A DNA stretch of 64,000 nt, taken from assembly GCF_001447385.1 (NCBI RefSeq), contig NZ_LLWQ01000213.1, positions 1 to 64,000 of the forward strand, written 5' to 3'. Below the pieces are notes generated by a model that was not told the DNA's origin, did no database searches, and worked only from the letters and a program-made list of their open reading frames with translations. Source of the stretch: Paracoccus sp. MKU1. Lineage in GTDB: Bacteria; Pseudomonadota; Alphaproteobacteria; Rhodobacterales; Rhodobacteraceae. The position numbers and the translations under genes were made by a program. Shown here piece by piece: positions 26,016 through 34,560 of this stretch; positions within the stretch are counted from its first letter, which is position 1; each line of letters opens with the position of its first letter.

Positions 26016-26783
26016 TCACGCCAGGGTGGTCAGCGCGACCAAGCCGGCCGCCTCGCCCATCTGCTGCATGGCGCCCAGCACGTCGCCCGTCTGGCCGCCA
26101 AGCGCCCGCATGGCCCGGCGCGCCAGCCAAAGCTGCGCCGCCGCCACCGCCACGAGCAGCGCCACCCAGCCGGGAACCGGATGCGACAGGCAGAGCGCCG
26201 GAAGCAGCAGCGCCGCGGCACCCAGGGCCAGTGCGGCCATGACCGCGCCGCGCGTCGGCCGCCCCGCGGCATGGCCCAGCCCGTCCGGCCGCGCCGGCGG
26301 CATCAGCCCCAGCCCCGCCGCCATGCCGGCCCGCGAGGCCGCCGCCAGCCCCACCAGCGCCGCAGCCGCCAGCCACGGCTCTCCGAACAGCGCCGCGATC
26401 GCCGCCACGCGCAGCCCGACGATCAGCACCAGCGCCAGCACGCCATAGCTGCCGATGCGGGAATCGCGCATGATCTCCAGCCGCCGTTCGCGCGTGGCGC
26501 CGCCGCCGCCATCGGCGCAATCGGCCAGCCCGTCCTCGTGCAGCGCGCCGGTGGCAAGGATCATGGCGCCGACCGCCAGCAGCGCCGCGACCATGGCAGG
26601 CAGCCCGGCGACGGCGGCCAGGGCCAGCACGGCGGCACCGATCAGGCCGACCGCCAGCCCCACGAGCGGAAAGGCCCAGGCGGCCTGCGCCAGCGCCGGC
26701 AGCGTGGCGGGCAAGAGCCGCCCCACGGGCAGCCGGGTCAGCCAGACCAGCGCCAGCGCCGCCTCGGCCAGAAGCCTAGCCAA
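26016..26783 (-). CDS. cobS: adenosylcobinamide-GDP ribazoletransferase
   Basis: The 255-residue integral membrane enzyme (called CobV in aerobic-pathway nomenclature) joins alpha-ribazole to GDP-cobinamide. The metal-binding signature GALHEDGLADCADGGGGATRERRLEIMRDSRIGSYG is at about residues 79-114, with repeated Ala/Leu-rich membrane helices around it. Start appears to be TTG at 26783, overlapping the end of cobT by 8 bases with GAGG upstream; no ATG fits the family start. It is the last gene of the cobU-cobT-cobS unit. Confidence 0.9.
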   Translation of the reverse strand: MARLLAEAALALVWLTRLPVGRLLPATLPALAQAAWAFPLVGLAVGLIGAAVLALAAVAGLPAMVAALLAVGAMILATGALHEDGLADCADGGGGATRERRLEIMRDSRIGSYGVLALVLIVGLRVAAIAALFGEPWLAAAALVGLAAASRAGMAAGLGLMPPARPDGLGHAAGRPTRGAVMAALALGAAALLLPALCLSHPVPGWVALLVAVAAAQLWLARRAMRALGGQTGDVLGAMQQMGEAAGLVALTTLA

Positions 26784-27732
26784 TCCCGGCCTCGGCGAAA
26801 GTGGCCATGCCGTTGTGGCATTCCAGGGCCGCGCGCAGGATCATCAGCGCCACCGCCGCACCCGAGCCTTCGCCCAGCCGCATGTCCAGCGTCACCACCG
26901 GTTTTTTCTGCATCACCGCGATCAGGCGGCGGTGGCCCGGCTCGGCGCTTTCATGGCCGATCAGGCAATGGTCCAGCGCGTTGCGGTCGTTGACCAGCAA
27001 AACGCCCGCCGCCGCCGAGCAGATGAACCCGTCCAGGATCACCGGGATTCCCAGCTCGCGCGCGCGGATCACCGCGCCGCAGATCGCCGCCTGCTCGCGC
27101 CCGCCATAGGAGCCCAGGATCGAGGCCGCCGTGGCCGCGCCCTTGTGGCGCTTGAGCCCGGCCGCGACGGCGCGCAGCTTATTGGCCATGATCGCGTCAT
27201 CGGCGCCGGTGCCGCGCCCGACCCAATCCTCGGCCGTGCCGCCGAAGGTCGCGGCCGCCAGGGCCGCCGCGACGGTGGAATTGCCGATCCCCATCTCGCC
27301 CAGCAGGATCACGTCGGCCTGCGGGTCCACGGCGTTCTTGCCGGTCTGGATGGCGGCGACCAGGTCGTCGACCTCCATCGCCATGCCTTGGGTGAAATCG
27401 CCGGTCGGCCGGTCCAGATCCAGCGCGATCACCTGCAACTCGGCGCCGGAGAGCCGGCAAAGCTGGTTGATCGCCGCGCCGCCCTTGCGGAAGTTCTCGA
27501 CCATCTGGGCGGTGACCTCGGCCGGGAACGGGTTCACGCCCTGCGCCACGATGCCGTGATTGCCGGCAAAGACCAGCGCCTGCGCGCGCTCGATCCGCGG
27601 ACGCTCGCGCCCCTGCCAGCCGGCCATGAACACGGCCAGTTCCTCGAGCCGGCCCAGCGATCCCGGGGGTTTGGTCAACTGGTCCTGGCGGTCGCGGGCG
27701 GCGGCGGCGGCGGTTTGGTCGAACTCTTTCAC
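26776..27732 (-). CDS. cobT: nicotinate-nucleotide--dimethylbenzimidazole phosphoribosyltransferase
   Basis: The 318-residue enzyme makes alpha-ribazole phosphate for the lower loop of cobalamin. Signatures: QLTKPPGSLGRLEELA near residues 20-35, LVFAGNHGIVAQGVNPFP, GEMGIGNSTVAAALAAA and the C-terminal LDMRLGEGSGAAVALMILRAAL, whose Glu is the catalytic base. The GTG start at 27732 overlaps the cobU stop as GTGA. The N-terminus before QLTKPPG is some 15-20 residues shorter than in many relatives. Confidence 0.93.
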   Translation of the reverse strand: MKEFDQTAAAAARDRQDQLTKPPGSLGRLEELAVFMAGWQGRERPRIERAQALVFAGNHGIVAQGVNPFPAEVTAQMVENFRKGGAAINQLCRLSGAELQVIALDLDRPTGDFTQGMAMEVDDLVAAIQTGKNAVDPQADVILLGEMGIGNSTVAAALAAATFGGTAEDWVGRGTGADDAIMANKLRAVAAGLKRHKGAATAASILGSYGGREQAAICGAVIRARELGIPVILDGFICSAAAGVLLVNDRNALDHCLIGHESAEPGHRRLIAVMQKKPVVTLDMRLGEGSGAAVALMILRAALECHNGMATFAEAGIG

Positions 27733-28262
27733 GATGTCCCTCTTTGCGGTTTCAGGCGCAGGGGCATGCCGCTGACGGCCATCCAGACCTCGTCGGCAAC
27801 CCCGGCCACGGCCTGGTTCATCCAGCCATGCTCGTCCCGGAAGCGGCGGGCAAGCGCATTTTCGGGCACGATGCCCAGACCCAGTTCGTTGGTCACCAGC
27901 ACCACCGGGCTTTGCTGCGCGCCCAGCACCCGGCACAGCGCCGCGACCTGCGGGCCGGGCTCATCCTCATCGGCCATCAGGTTCGACAGCCATAGGGTCA
28001 GGCAATCGACCAACCGCACGCCCTGCCCGTCCGTGCGCGCCAGCGCACCCGCCAGATCGCGCGACTCCTCGACCGTCTGCCAGTCGCCGCCGCGCCGGGT
28101 GCGGTGCAGCCCGATGCGCTGCGTCATTTCGTCATCCCAAGCCTCGGCCGTGGCGATGTAGATCCGCGCGCCCTGATGGCGTGCTGCAAGGGATTCGGCC
28201 AGCGCGGATTTGCCCGAACGGGCGCCGCCGGTGACCATGGTGATGCGCGGATCGGTGCTCAT
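27729..28262 (-). CDS. cobU: bifunctional adenosylcobinamide kinase/guanylyltransferase
   Basis: The 177-residue protein (CobP in aerobic nomenclature) phosphorylates adenosylcobinamide and attaches GMP. The P-loop GGARSGKSALAESLA is at residues 12-26; the guanylylation region has IGLHRTRRGGDWQTVEE; VRLVDCLTLWLSNLM and VVLVTNELGLGIVPE follow. It is the first gene of the minus-strand cob unit and divergent from oppA, with a 139-base shared upstream region. I do not see a cobalamin riboswitch there. Confidence 0.93.
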   Translation of the reverse strand: MSTDPRITMVTGGARSGKSALAESLAARHQGARIYIATAEAWDDEMTQRIGLHRTRRGGDWQTVEESRDLAGALARTDGQGVRLVDCLTLWLSNLMADEDEPGPQVAALCRVLGAQQSPVVLVTNELGLGIVPENALARRFRDEHGWMNQAVAGVADEVWMAVSGMPLRLKPQRGTS

Positions 28263-28401
28263 ATCGGTCTTGTTTCACATGGGCGGGCGCTGCGAAAGCC
28301 AGAAATCTCTCTTGCTGTCTTACAGGTTTTGCGCTCAATTTCGATCATCCGCGCGGCAGAGACAGCAAGAACCGCGCCACGAACCATCAGAGAGGTGCCC
28401 C

Positions 28402-30006
28402 ATGACCCGTCTGTTCCTGACCACCGCGCTGGTTGCAGGCATGGCCCTGCCCGCGCTGGCCGTCCAGCCTGCCGAGGGCGAGAAACTCGCCGAAAACCAG
28501 TCCTATACCTTCTGGCTGCTGGACGCGATCAAGACCGCCGACCCGCAGAAGAACACCGATGTCGAGGGGTCGGACATCATCCGCCAGCTGTTCGAGGGCC
28601 TGTTGAACGAAGACGAGAAGGGCGCGCCGATTCCCGGCGTCGCGACCGGCTTCGACGTCTCGGACGACAAGCTGACCTATACCTTCCACCTGCGCCCCGA
28701 GGCGAAATGGTCGAACGGCGATCCGGTCACCGCGCATGACTTCGTCTATAGCTGGCAGCGGCTCGCCAACCCCGAGACCGCCTCGGAATATGCCTGGTTC
28801 ATGGAGTTGATGAACGTCGAGAACGCCAGCGCCGTGGTCAAGGGCGAGAAGCAGCCCGGGGAACTGGGCGTCAAGGCGCTGGACGATCACACGCTGGAGG
28901 TCAGGCTGACCGCGCCCACGCCCTATTTCCCCAAGATGGTCACGCATGGCTCGACCTTCCCGGTCAACCAGAAGGTGGTCGAGGCCGAGGGCGACAACTG
29001 GACCCAGCCCGGCAAGCTGGTCGGCAACGGCGCCTATGTGCTGAAAAGCCACGACCTCGGCGTGCAGATCAGCATGGAGAAGAACCCGGAATACTGGGAC
29101 GCCGGCAATGTCGTCATGGAGCGGATCAAGGGCCTGACGGTGAACGACAACAACGTCGCCCTGACCCGCTATCAGGCGGGCGAGCTGGACCGGGTGCAGA
29201 TCCCCGCCGGGCAATATCCGCGGCTCAAGGAGCAATTCCCCGACCAGGCGGTCTCGATCCCCTATTCCTGCACCTATGCCTATCTGCTGAACGTCAGCGA
29301 GAAAGGCCCCGAGGCGCTGAAGGACGTGCGGGTGCGCAAGGCGCTCAGCTATGCCATGCAGCGCGACGTGGTGGTGAACCAGATCCTGCAAGGCGGCCAG
29401 AAGCCCGCCTATAACTGGACGCATTGGGCCATCGAGGGCTTCCAGATGCCCGAGATCGACTATGCCTCCTGGTCCCAGGCCGAGCGGCTGGAAAAGGCCA
29501 AGGCCCTGCTGGCCGAGGCCGGCTACGGCCCCGACAAGCCGCTGAAGCTGACCCTGCAATACAATACCGACGAGAACCACAAGAAGATCGCCGTCGCCGC
29601 GCAGCAGTTCTACAAGCAGATCGGCGTCGAGTTGACCCTGAACAACGTGGAATGGAAGGTGCATACCGACCGCATGCAATCGCAGGATTTCGAGATGGCC
29701 CGCTATGCCTGGTGCGCCGACTATAACGAGGCTTCGACCTTCCTCGACTATTTCCGCAGCACCGGCATGAACTACGGTAAGTATTCCAACCCGGAATTCG
29801 ACCGGCTGATGGACCAGTCCAAGACCTCGGAAGACCCGAACGTCCAATATACCGCGGCCGAGAAGATCCTGGCCGAGGACATGCCGCTGGTGCCGGTCTA
29901 TCAGTATTCCAAGGTCGACATGATCCGCGACGACATCAAGGGCCTGCCGACCGAGAACGTGATGAACGACTGGTATGCCAAGGACATCTACCGCATCCAG
30001 AAATAA
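28402..30006 (+). CDS. oppA: oligopeptide ABC transporter substrate-binding protein
   Basis: The 534-residue precursor has a Sec signal (MTRLFLTTALVAGMALPALA, cleavage near residue 20) and the family SBP_bac_5 core. Landmarks are KTADPQKNTDVEGSDIIRQLFEGL, the signature LTYTFHLRPEAKWSNGDPVTAHDFVYSWQR near 92-121, and LVGNGAYVLKSHDLG. It delivers peptides to the membrane complex encoded downstream. AGAGGTG lies before the ATG. A stem-loop directly after the gene could let it accumulate above the permease messages. Confidence 0.92.
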   Translation: MTRLFLTTALVAGMALPALAVQPAEGEKLAENQSYTFWLLDAIKTADPQKNTDVEGSDIIRQLFEGLLNEDEKGAPIPGVATGFDVSDDKLTYTFHLRPEAKWSNGDPVTAHDFVYSWQRLANPETASEYAWFMELMNVENASAVVKGEKQPGELGVKALDDHTLEVRLTAPTPYFPKMVTHGSTFPVNQKVVEAEGDNWTQPGKLVGNGAYVLKSHDLGVQISMEKNPEYWDAGNVVMERIKGLTVNDNNVALTRYQAGELDRVQIPAGQYPRLKEQFPDQAVSIPYSCTYAYLLNVSEKGPEALKDVRVRKALSYAMQRDVVVNQILQGGQKPAYNWTHWAIEGFQMPEIDYASWSQAERLEKAKALLAEAGYGPDKPLKLTLQYNTDENHKKIAVAAQQFYKQIGVELTLNNVEWKVHTDRMQSQDFEMARYAWCADYNEASTFLDYFRSTGMNYGKYSNPEFDRLMDQSKTSEDPNVQYTAAEKILAEDMPLVPVYQYSKVDMIRDDIKGLPTENVMNDWYAKDIYRIQK

Positions 30007-30012
30007 GCATCG

Positions 30013-30034
30013 GGGGCGGCCCGTGCGCCGCCCC
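30013..30034 (+). other. intra-operon stem-loop between oppA and oppB
   Basis: An 8-bp GC stem (GGGGCGGC/GCCGCCCC, 6-base loop) lies 7 bases past the oppA stop, with no T tract. Such stems after binding-protein genes usually protect the upstream mRNA or cause partial termination. Confidence 0.6.
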
Positions 30035-30072
30035 TCCGATCCTGTCCGGCACCTGTCATCGGGAACCTGCGC

Positions 30073-30990
30073 ATGTTCGGCTTCATCCTGCGGCGGCTTG
30101 CGGTCGCCATTCCGACGCTGCTGCTGCTGATCGTCGTCTCCTTCCTGCTGATGCATGCCGCGCCCGGCGGCCCCTTCACGCAGGAACGCGCCCTGCCGCC
30201 GCAGGTGCTGGCCAACCTGAACGCGAAATACGGTCTGGACGAGCCGCTGTGGCGCCAGATCGTCAACTATGTCTGGGGGATCGTGGCGCATTTCGACTTC
30301 GGCCCCAGCTTCGTCTATCCCGACCGTTCGGTGAACCAGATCATCGCCGCCGGCTTTCCGGTGACGCTGACCTATGGCGGCATCGCCTTCGTCGCGGCGG
30401 TGGCGGTCGGCGTGGCCCTGGGCGTCGCGGCGGCGATCCGGCAGAACAGCTGGATGGACTACCTCGCCGTCGGCATCTCGATCGGCGCGCAGGTGCTGCC
30501 GAATTTCGTCATGGCGCCGATCCTGGTGCTGGTCTTCACGCTGTGGCTGGGCTGGCTGCCGGGCGGCGGCTGGGGCGGGCCGATCTACTGGATCATGCCG
30601 GTCGTGGCGCTCTCCACCAGCTTCATGGCCTCGATCGCGCGCATCACGCGGTCCTCGATGCTTGAGGTGCTGGGCTCGAACCATATCCGCACCGCCCGCG
30701 CCAAGGGCCTGCCGGAACGCGCGGTGATCCTGCGCCATGCGCTCAAGCCTGCCATGCTGCCGGTCATCAGCTACCTTGGCCCGGCCTTCGTCACCATGAT
30801 CACCGGCTCGGTGGTGATCGACATGTATTTCTCGACCGGCGGCATCGGCCGCAGCTTCGTCGATTCGGCGCTGAACCGCGACTATGCGGTGATGATGGGG
30901 ATCACCATCCTCGTCGGGGCGCTGACCATCCTTTTCAGCCTCGTGGTCGATGTGCTCTACGCCTGGATCGACCCGAAGATCCGGTATTGA
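30073..30990 (+). CDS. oppB: oligopeptide ABC transporter permease OppB
   Basis: The 305-residue permease starts with MFGFILRRLAVAIPTLLLLIVVSFLLMHAAPGGPF, the typical OppB N-terminus. Six membrane helices and the EAA-type cytoplasmic loop for the ATPases (ARAKGLPERAVILRHALKPAMLPV near residues 210-233) are present. It ends three bases before oppC. Confidence 0.95.
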   Translation: MFGFILRRLAVAIPTLLLLIVVSFLLMHAAPGGPFTQERALPPQVLANLNAKYGLDEPLWRQIVNYVWGIVAHFDFGPSFVYPDRSVNQIIAAGFPVTLTYGGIAFVAAVAVGVALGVAAAIRQNSWMDYLAVGISIGAQVLPNFVMAPILVLVFTLWLGWLPGGGWGGPIYWIMPVVALSTSFMASIARITRSSMLEVLGSNHIRTARAKGLPERAVILRHALKPAMLPVISYLGPAFVTMITGSVVIDMYFSTGGIGRSFVDSALNRDYAVMMGITILVGALTILFSLVVDVLYAWIDPKIRY

Positions 30991-30993
30991 GCC

Positions 30994-31917
30994 ATGATCG
31001 ATGCCCGTCAGATGCAATCGCTGGCCGCGCGGCTTGCCGAACCCGAGGTCAAGGGCCGCAGCCCCTGGGCCGACGCCCGCCGCCGCTTTCGCCGCAACAA
31101 GGCCGCCATGGTCAGCCTGGTGGTGCTGATCCTGGTCGGGCTGTTCGCGCTGCTGGGCAACCAGCTTGCCGCCTGGTCGAACGAGGAAATGGATTTCTCG
31201 ATCATGGGCCAGGCCGCGCAGCTCGGCGCACCCAGCTGGGCGAACGGGCATTACTTCGGCACCGACGACCTGGGCCGCGACCTGTTCTCGCGCACCGTGC
31301 AGGGCACGCAGGTCAGCCTGCTGGTCGGGCTGATCGGCGCGGGCATCGCGGTCGTCGTCGGCACGCTTTACGGCGCGACGGCCGGCTATGTCGGCGGCCG
31401 CACCGATGCGGTGATGATGCGCGCCGTCGATGTGCTGATGTCGATCCCCTACATGTTCGTGCTGATCCTGCTGCTGGTGGTCTTTGGCCGCTCGATGTCC
31501 ATGCTGTTCCTGGGCATCGGCCTGATTTCCTGGCTGGACATGTCCCGCATCGTGCGCGGCCAGACCCTGAGCCTGAAGAACCGCGAATTCATCGAGGCCG
31601 CCCGCGCCACCGGCGTCCCGGCATGGCGGATCATCCTGCGCCATATCGTGCCGAACCTGATGGGCGTGGTCGCGGTCTATGCGACGCTGCTGGTGCCGCT
31701 GATGATCCTGTCGGAAAGCTTCATCAGCTTCCTCGGCCTCGGCGTGCAGGAGCCGCTGACCTCCTGGGGGGCGCTGATCTCCGAGGGTGCGGGGACGATG
31801 AACTACGGCACGCTGTGGCAGCTCGCCTTCCCGCTGTTCTTCTTCTGCGTCACGCTGTTTGCCTTCTTCTTTGTCGGCGACGGCTTGCGCGATGCGCTGG
31901 ACCCGAAGGATCGCTGA
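30994..31917 (+). CDS. oppC: oligopeptide ABC transporter permease OppC
   Basis: The 307-residue permease has a long N-terminal cytoplasmic part ending in RRRFRRNKAAMVSLVVLILVGLFALLG, then HYFGTDDLGRDLFSRTVQGTQVSLLVG and the EAA loop ARATGVPAWRIILRHIVPNLMGV. It partners OppB in the membrane channel. The ATG follows the oppB stop after three bases, and oppD starts one base after its own stop. Confidence 0.95.
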   Translation: MIDARQMQSLAARLAEPEVKGRSPWADARRRFRRNKAAMVSLVVLILVGLFALLGNQLAAWSNEEMDFSIMGQAAQLGAPSWANGHYFGTDDLGRDLFSRTVQGTQVSLLVGLIGAGIAVVVGTLYGATAGYVGGRTDAVMMRAVDVLMSIPYMFVLILLLVVFGRSMSMLFLGIGLISWLDMSRIVRGQTLSLKNREFIEAARATGVPAWRIILRHIVPNLMGVVAVYATLLVPLMILSESFISFLGLGVQEPLTSWGALISEGAGTMNYGTLWQLAFPLFFFCVTLFAFFFVGDGLRDALDPKDR

Positions 31918-31918
31918 C

Positions 31919-32974
31919 ATGGCGCTGCTGGAGATCCGCGACCTGACCGTGCGCTTCGCCACCACCGACGGCGAGGTCTCGGCCGTGAACGGCATCGACC
32001 TGGATGTGGAACGCGGCCAGACCCTGGGCATCGTCGGCGAAAGCGGCTCGGGCAAGTCGCAACTGGCGTTCTCGATCATGGGCCTGCTGGCCAGGAACGG
32101 CCGCGCCTCGGGCTCGGTCCGCTTCGACGGCGCCGAGATCCTGAACGCCCCGCCCAAGGTCCTGAACCGCATCCGCGCCCGTGGCATCGCCATGGTGTTC
32201 CAGGACCCGATGACCAGCCTGAACCCCTATATGCGCGTCTCGGACCAGATGGCCGAGGTCCTGATGCTGCACAAGGGCCTGGGCAAGCGCGAGGCCGTGA
32301 CCGAGGCAACGCGCATGCTGGACGCGGTGAAGATCCCCGACGCGCGCGGCCGCATCCGGCTTTATCCGCACGAGTTTTCCGGCGGCATGCGCCAGCGGGT
32401 GATGATCGCCATGGCGCTGCTCTGCCGTCCGGACCTGCTGATCGCGGACGAGCCGACCACGGCGCTGGACGTGACCGTGCAGGCGCAGATCATGGAACTG
32501 CTGGCCGATCTGCGCCGCGAATTCGGCATGGCGATGATCCTGATCACCCATGACCTCGGCGTGGTCGCCGGCGCCTGCGAACGGGTGATGGTCATGTATG
32601 GCGGCAGGGTGATGGAGCGCGCGCCGGTCGGGCCGATCTTCGCCGACCCCGCGCATCCCTATACCCAGGGCCTGCTGGCGGCGATCCCGCGCGTGGACCA
32701 GAAGGGCGAGCGGTTGACCGCCATTCCCGGCAGCCCGCCCAACATGACCAACCCGCCGCCCGGCTGTCCCTTCGCGCCGCGCTGCGCCTATGCCATGCCG
32801 GTCTGCGAGACCATGCCGCCGCTCGACCCCTTCGCGCCGGGGCGCGAGCGGGCCTGCCATGCCGGCCTTGCCACGGTGCGCGCCGGCCATGCCCCGCAGC
32901 CCGACCTGCCCGAGCCCGCCGCCGCCGATCTGGACGAGGCGCCGGCCGGGCTGCTTCATGAGGCCAAGCCATGA
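31919..32974 (+). CDS. oppD: oligopeptide ABC transporter ATP-binding protein OppD
   Basis: The 351-residue ATPase has Walker A GESGSGKS near residues 40-47, the ABC signature SGGMRQR near 155, Walker [13 protein letters not shown], and the C-terminal oligopeptide extension with [12 protein letters not shown] and two further cysteines that in relatives bind an iron-sulfur cluster or metal. The start ATG follows the oppC stop directly, and its end overlaps oppF as ATGA. Confidence 0.95.
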   Translation: MALLEIRDLTVRFATTDGEVSAVNGIDLDVERGQTLGIVGESGSGKSQLAFSIMGLLARNGRASGSVRFDGAEILNAPPKVLNRIRARGIAMVFQDPMTSLNPYMRVSDQMAEVLMLHKGLGKREAVTEATRMLDAVKIPDARGRIRLYPHEFSGGMRQRVMIAMALLCRPDLLIADEPTTALDVTVQAQIMELLADLRREFGMAMILITHDLGVVAGACERVMVMYGGRVMERAPVGPIFADPAHPYTQGLLAAIPRVDQKGERLTAIPGSPPNMTNPPPGCPFAPRCAYAMPVCETMPPLDPFAPGRERACHAGLATVRAGHAPQPDLPEPAAADLDEAPAGLLHEAKP

Positions 32975-33984
32975 CCGTCAAGCCGCTGATCGAGGCGCGC
33001 GACCTGCGCGTCACCTTCCAGCTTCCCGCGCAAGGCGCCCTGCCCTGGTCGAAGCCGCGCCTGCTGCATGCCGTCGGCGGGGTGGATTTCACCCTGATGC
33101 CGGGCGAGACGCTGGGCATCGTCGGCGAATCCGGCTCGGGCAAATCGACGCTGGCCCGGGCGCTGACCGGCCTGGTCCCGGCGACTGGCCGGGCAATCTG
33201 GCAGGACGGCACCAACCTGATCGGCCTGTCGCCGCGCCGGATGCTGAAATACCGCAGCCAGATCCAGATGGTGTTCCAGGACCCGCTGGCCAGCCTGAAC
33301 CCGCGCATGACCGTCGGCCAGATCATCGCCGAGCCGCTGACCACCCATCACAAGGGCCTGGGCCGCGACGAGGTCAAGCGCCGCGTCAAGGACATGATGG
33401 ACCGCGTCGGCCTGCTGCCGAACCAGATCAACCGCTATCCGCACGAGTTCAGCGGCGGCCAGTGCCAGCGCATCGGCATCGCCCGGGCGCTGATCGTGGA
33501 GCCGAAGCTGGTGATCTGCGACGAGCCGGTCTCGGCGCTGGACGTGTCGATCCAGGCGCAGGTCATCAACCTGCTGGACGAGTTGCAGCGCGACCTGGGC
33601 CTGGCGCTGATCTTCATCGCCCATGACCTCTCGGTGGTGAAGCATATCAGCGACCGGGTGCTGGTGATGTATCTGGGCCGGGTGATGGAGCTGGCCGGAT
33701 CGCAGGCGCTCTATGCCGAGCCGCGCCATCCCTATACGCAGGCGCTGCTGTCGGCCGTGCCGATCCCTAACCCGCAGCTGGAACGCGACAAGCGGATGAT
33801 CCCGCTGCGGGGCGAGCTGCCCTCGCCGATGAACCCGCCCTCGGGCTGCGTCTTCCGCACCCGCTGCCCGCGCGCGCAAGGCCTCTGCGCGACCGAGCGG
33901 CCGGCGCTGGAGGGCGGCGCGCATCTGACCGCCTGCCATTTCCCCGGCGCGCTGCGCCCCGAGGAACTGGCGACAAACGCCTGA
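32971..33984 (+). CDS. oppF: oligopeptide ABC transporter ATP-binding protein OppF
   Basis: The 337-residue ATPase pairs with OppD. Walker A is GESGSGKS near residues 52-59, signature SGGQCQR near 163-169, Walker B LVICDEPVSALD, and the C-terminal extension contains NPPSGCVFRTRCPRA. The insertion around LPWSKPRLLHAVGG near the N-terminus is typical of OppF. It is the last gene of the opp operon; no terminator is obvious in the 56 bases after it. Confidence 0.95.
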   Translation: MTVKPLIEARDLRVTFQLPAQGALPWSKPRLLHAVGGVDFTLMPGETLGIVGESGSGKSTLARALTGLVPATGRAIWQDGTNLIGLSPRRMLKYRSQIQMVFQDPLASLNPRMTVGQIIAEPLTTHHKGLGRDEVKRRVKDMMDRVGLLPNQINRYPHEFSGGQCQRIGIARALIVEPKLVICDEPVSALDVSIQAQVINLLDELQRDLGLALIFIAHDLSVVKHISDRVLVMYLGRVMELAGSQALYAEPRHPYTQALLSAVPIPNPQLERDKRMIPLRGELPSPMNPPSGCVFRTRCPRAQGLCATERPALEGGAHLTACHFPGALRPEELATNA

Positions 33985-34040
33985 CTGTTTCTGTCAAAAT
34001 ACCGTTGCCGGACACATCGGAACCGGCGCAGCATGCGGGC

Positions 34041-34526
34041 ATGAAGATGGACCCGATTCGCGAAACCACCGACGAGGCCCGCGCCCTGGCCCGGCAATTG
34101 CTGGAGGGCGCGCGCCATGCCAGCCTTGGCACGCTCGACCCCGAGACGGGCGTGCCCCTTGTCACCCGCATCGCCTTGCAGACCGATGCGGATGGCGCGC
34201 CGCTTGCCCTGCTCTCGGGACTGGCGGCGCATACGCGCGCGCTGGCCACCGACCCGCGCGCCGGGCTGCTGGTCACCGCCGATGCGGCCAAGGGCGACGC
34301 CATGACCCATGCGCGCCTGTCGATCCTGGGCCGCGCCGTGCCGGCCGAGCCGGACGACGGGCGCCGGGCTCGCTGGCTGGAGCACGACCCCAAGGCCAGG
34401 GTCTATCTCGACCTGCCGGATTTCCGCTTCTGGCGCATCGAGCCGCTCTCGGGCCTCTTGAATGCCGGATTCGGCCAAGCGTTCCGGCTGCTGCCGCCGG
34501 ACATGCTGAAACCCCCGGCGGAATGA
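34041..34526 (+). CDS. HugZ/pyridoxamine-5'-phosphate-oxidase-like split-barrel protein
   Basis: The 161-residue protein has the FMN-binding split-barrel pattern: ARQLLEGARHASLGTLDPETGVPLVTRIALQTD at about residues 15-47, LLSGLAAHTRALATDPRAGLLV, then ARLSILGRAVP and DFRFWRIEPLSGLLNAGFG. Relatives include heme-utilisation protein HugZ, but this short form lacks its C-terminal heme-domain extension, so cofactor and substrate are open. ATG at 34041 is preferred over TTG at 34005, because similarity begins near MDPIRETTDEAR. It follows oppF after 56 bases. Confidence 0.8.
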   Translation: MKMDPIRETTDEARALARQLLEGARHASLGTLDPETGVPLVTRIALQTDADGAPLALLSGLAAHTRALATDPRAGLLVTADAAKGDAMTHARLSILGRAVPAEPDDGRRARWLEHDPKARVYLDLPDFRFWRIEPLSGLLNAGFGQAFRLLPPDMLKPPAE

Positions 34527-34560
34527 TCCGCCGAGGGCGAAAGCCGGCATAAGGGCGGCT

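Noticed and set aside
28263..28401. Cobalamin riboswitch between cobU and oppA
   Set aside because: The interval is only 139 bases and lacks a recognisable B12 box; it is treated as an ordinary divergent promoter region.
28387..32193. A 1268-codon minus-strand frame opposite oppABCD
   Set aside because: Composition is typical of a shadow frame (His/Asp/Arg/Gln-rich), and the plus-strand operon is unambiguous.
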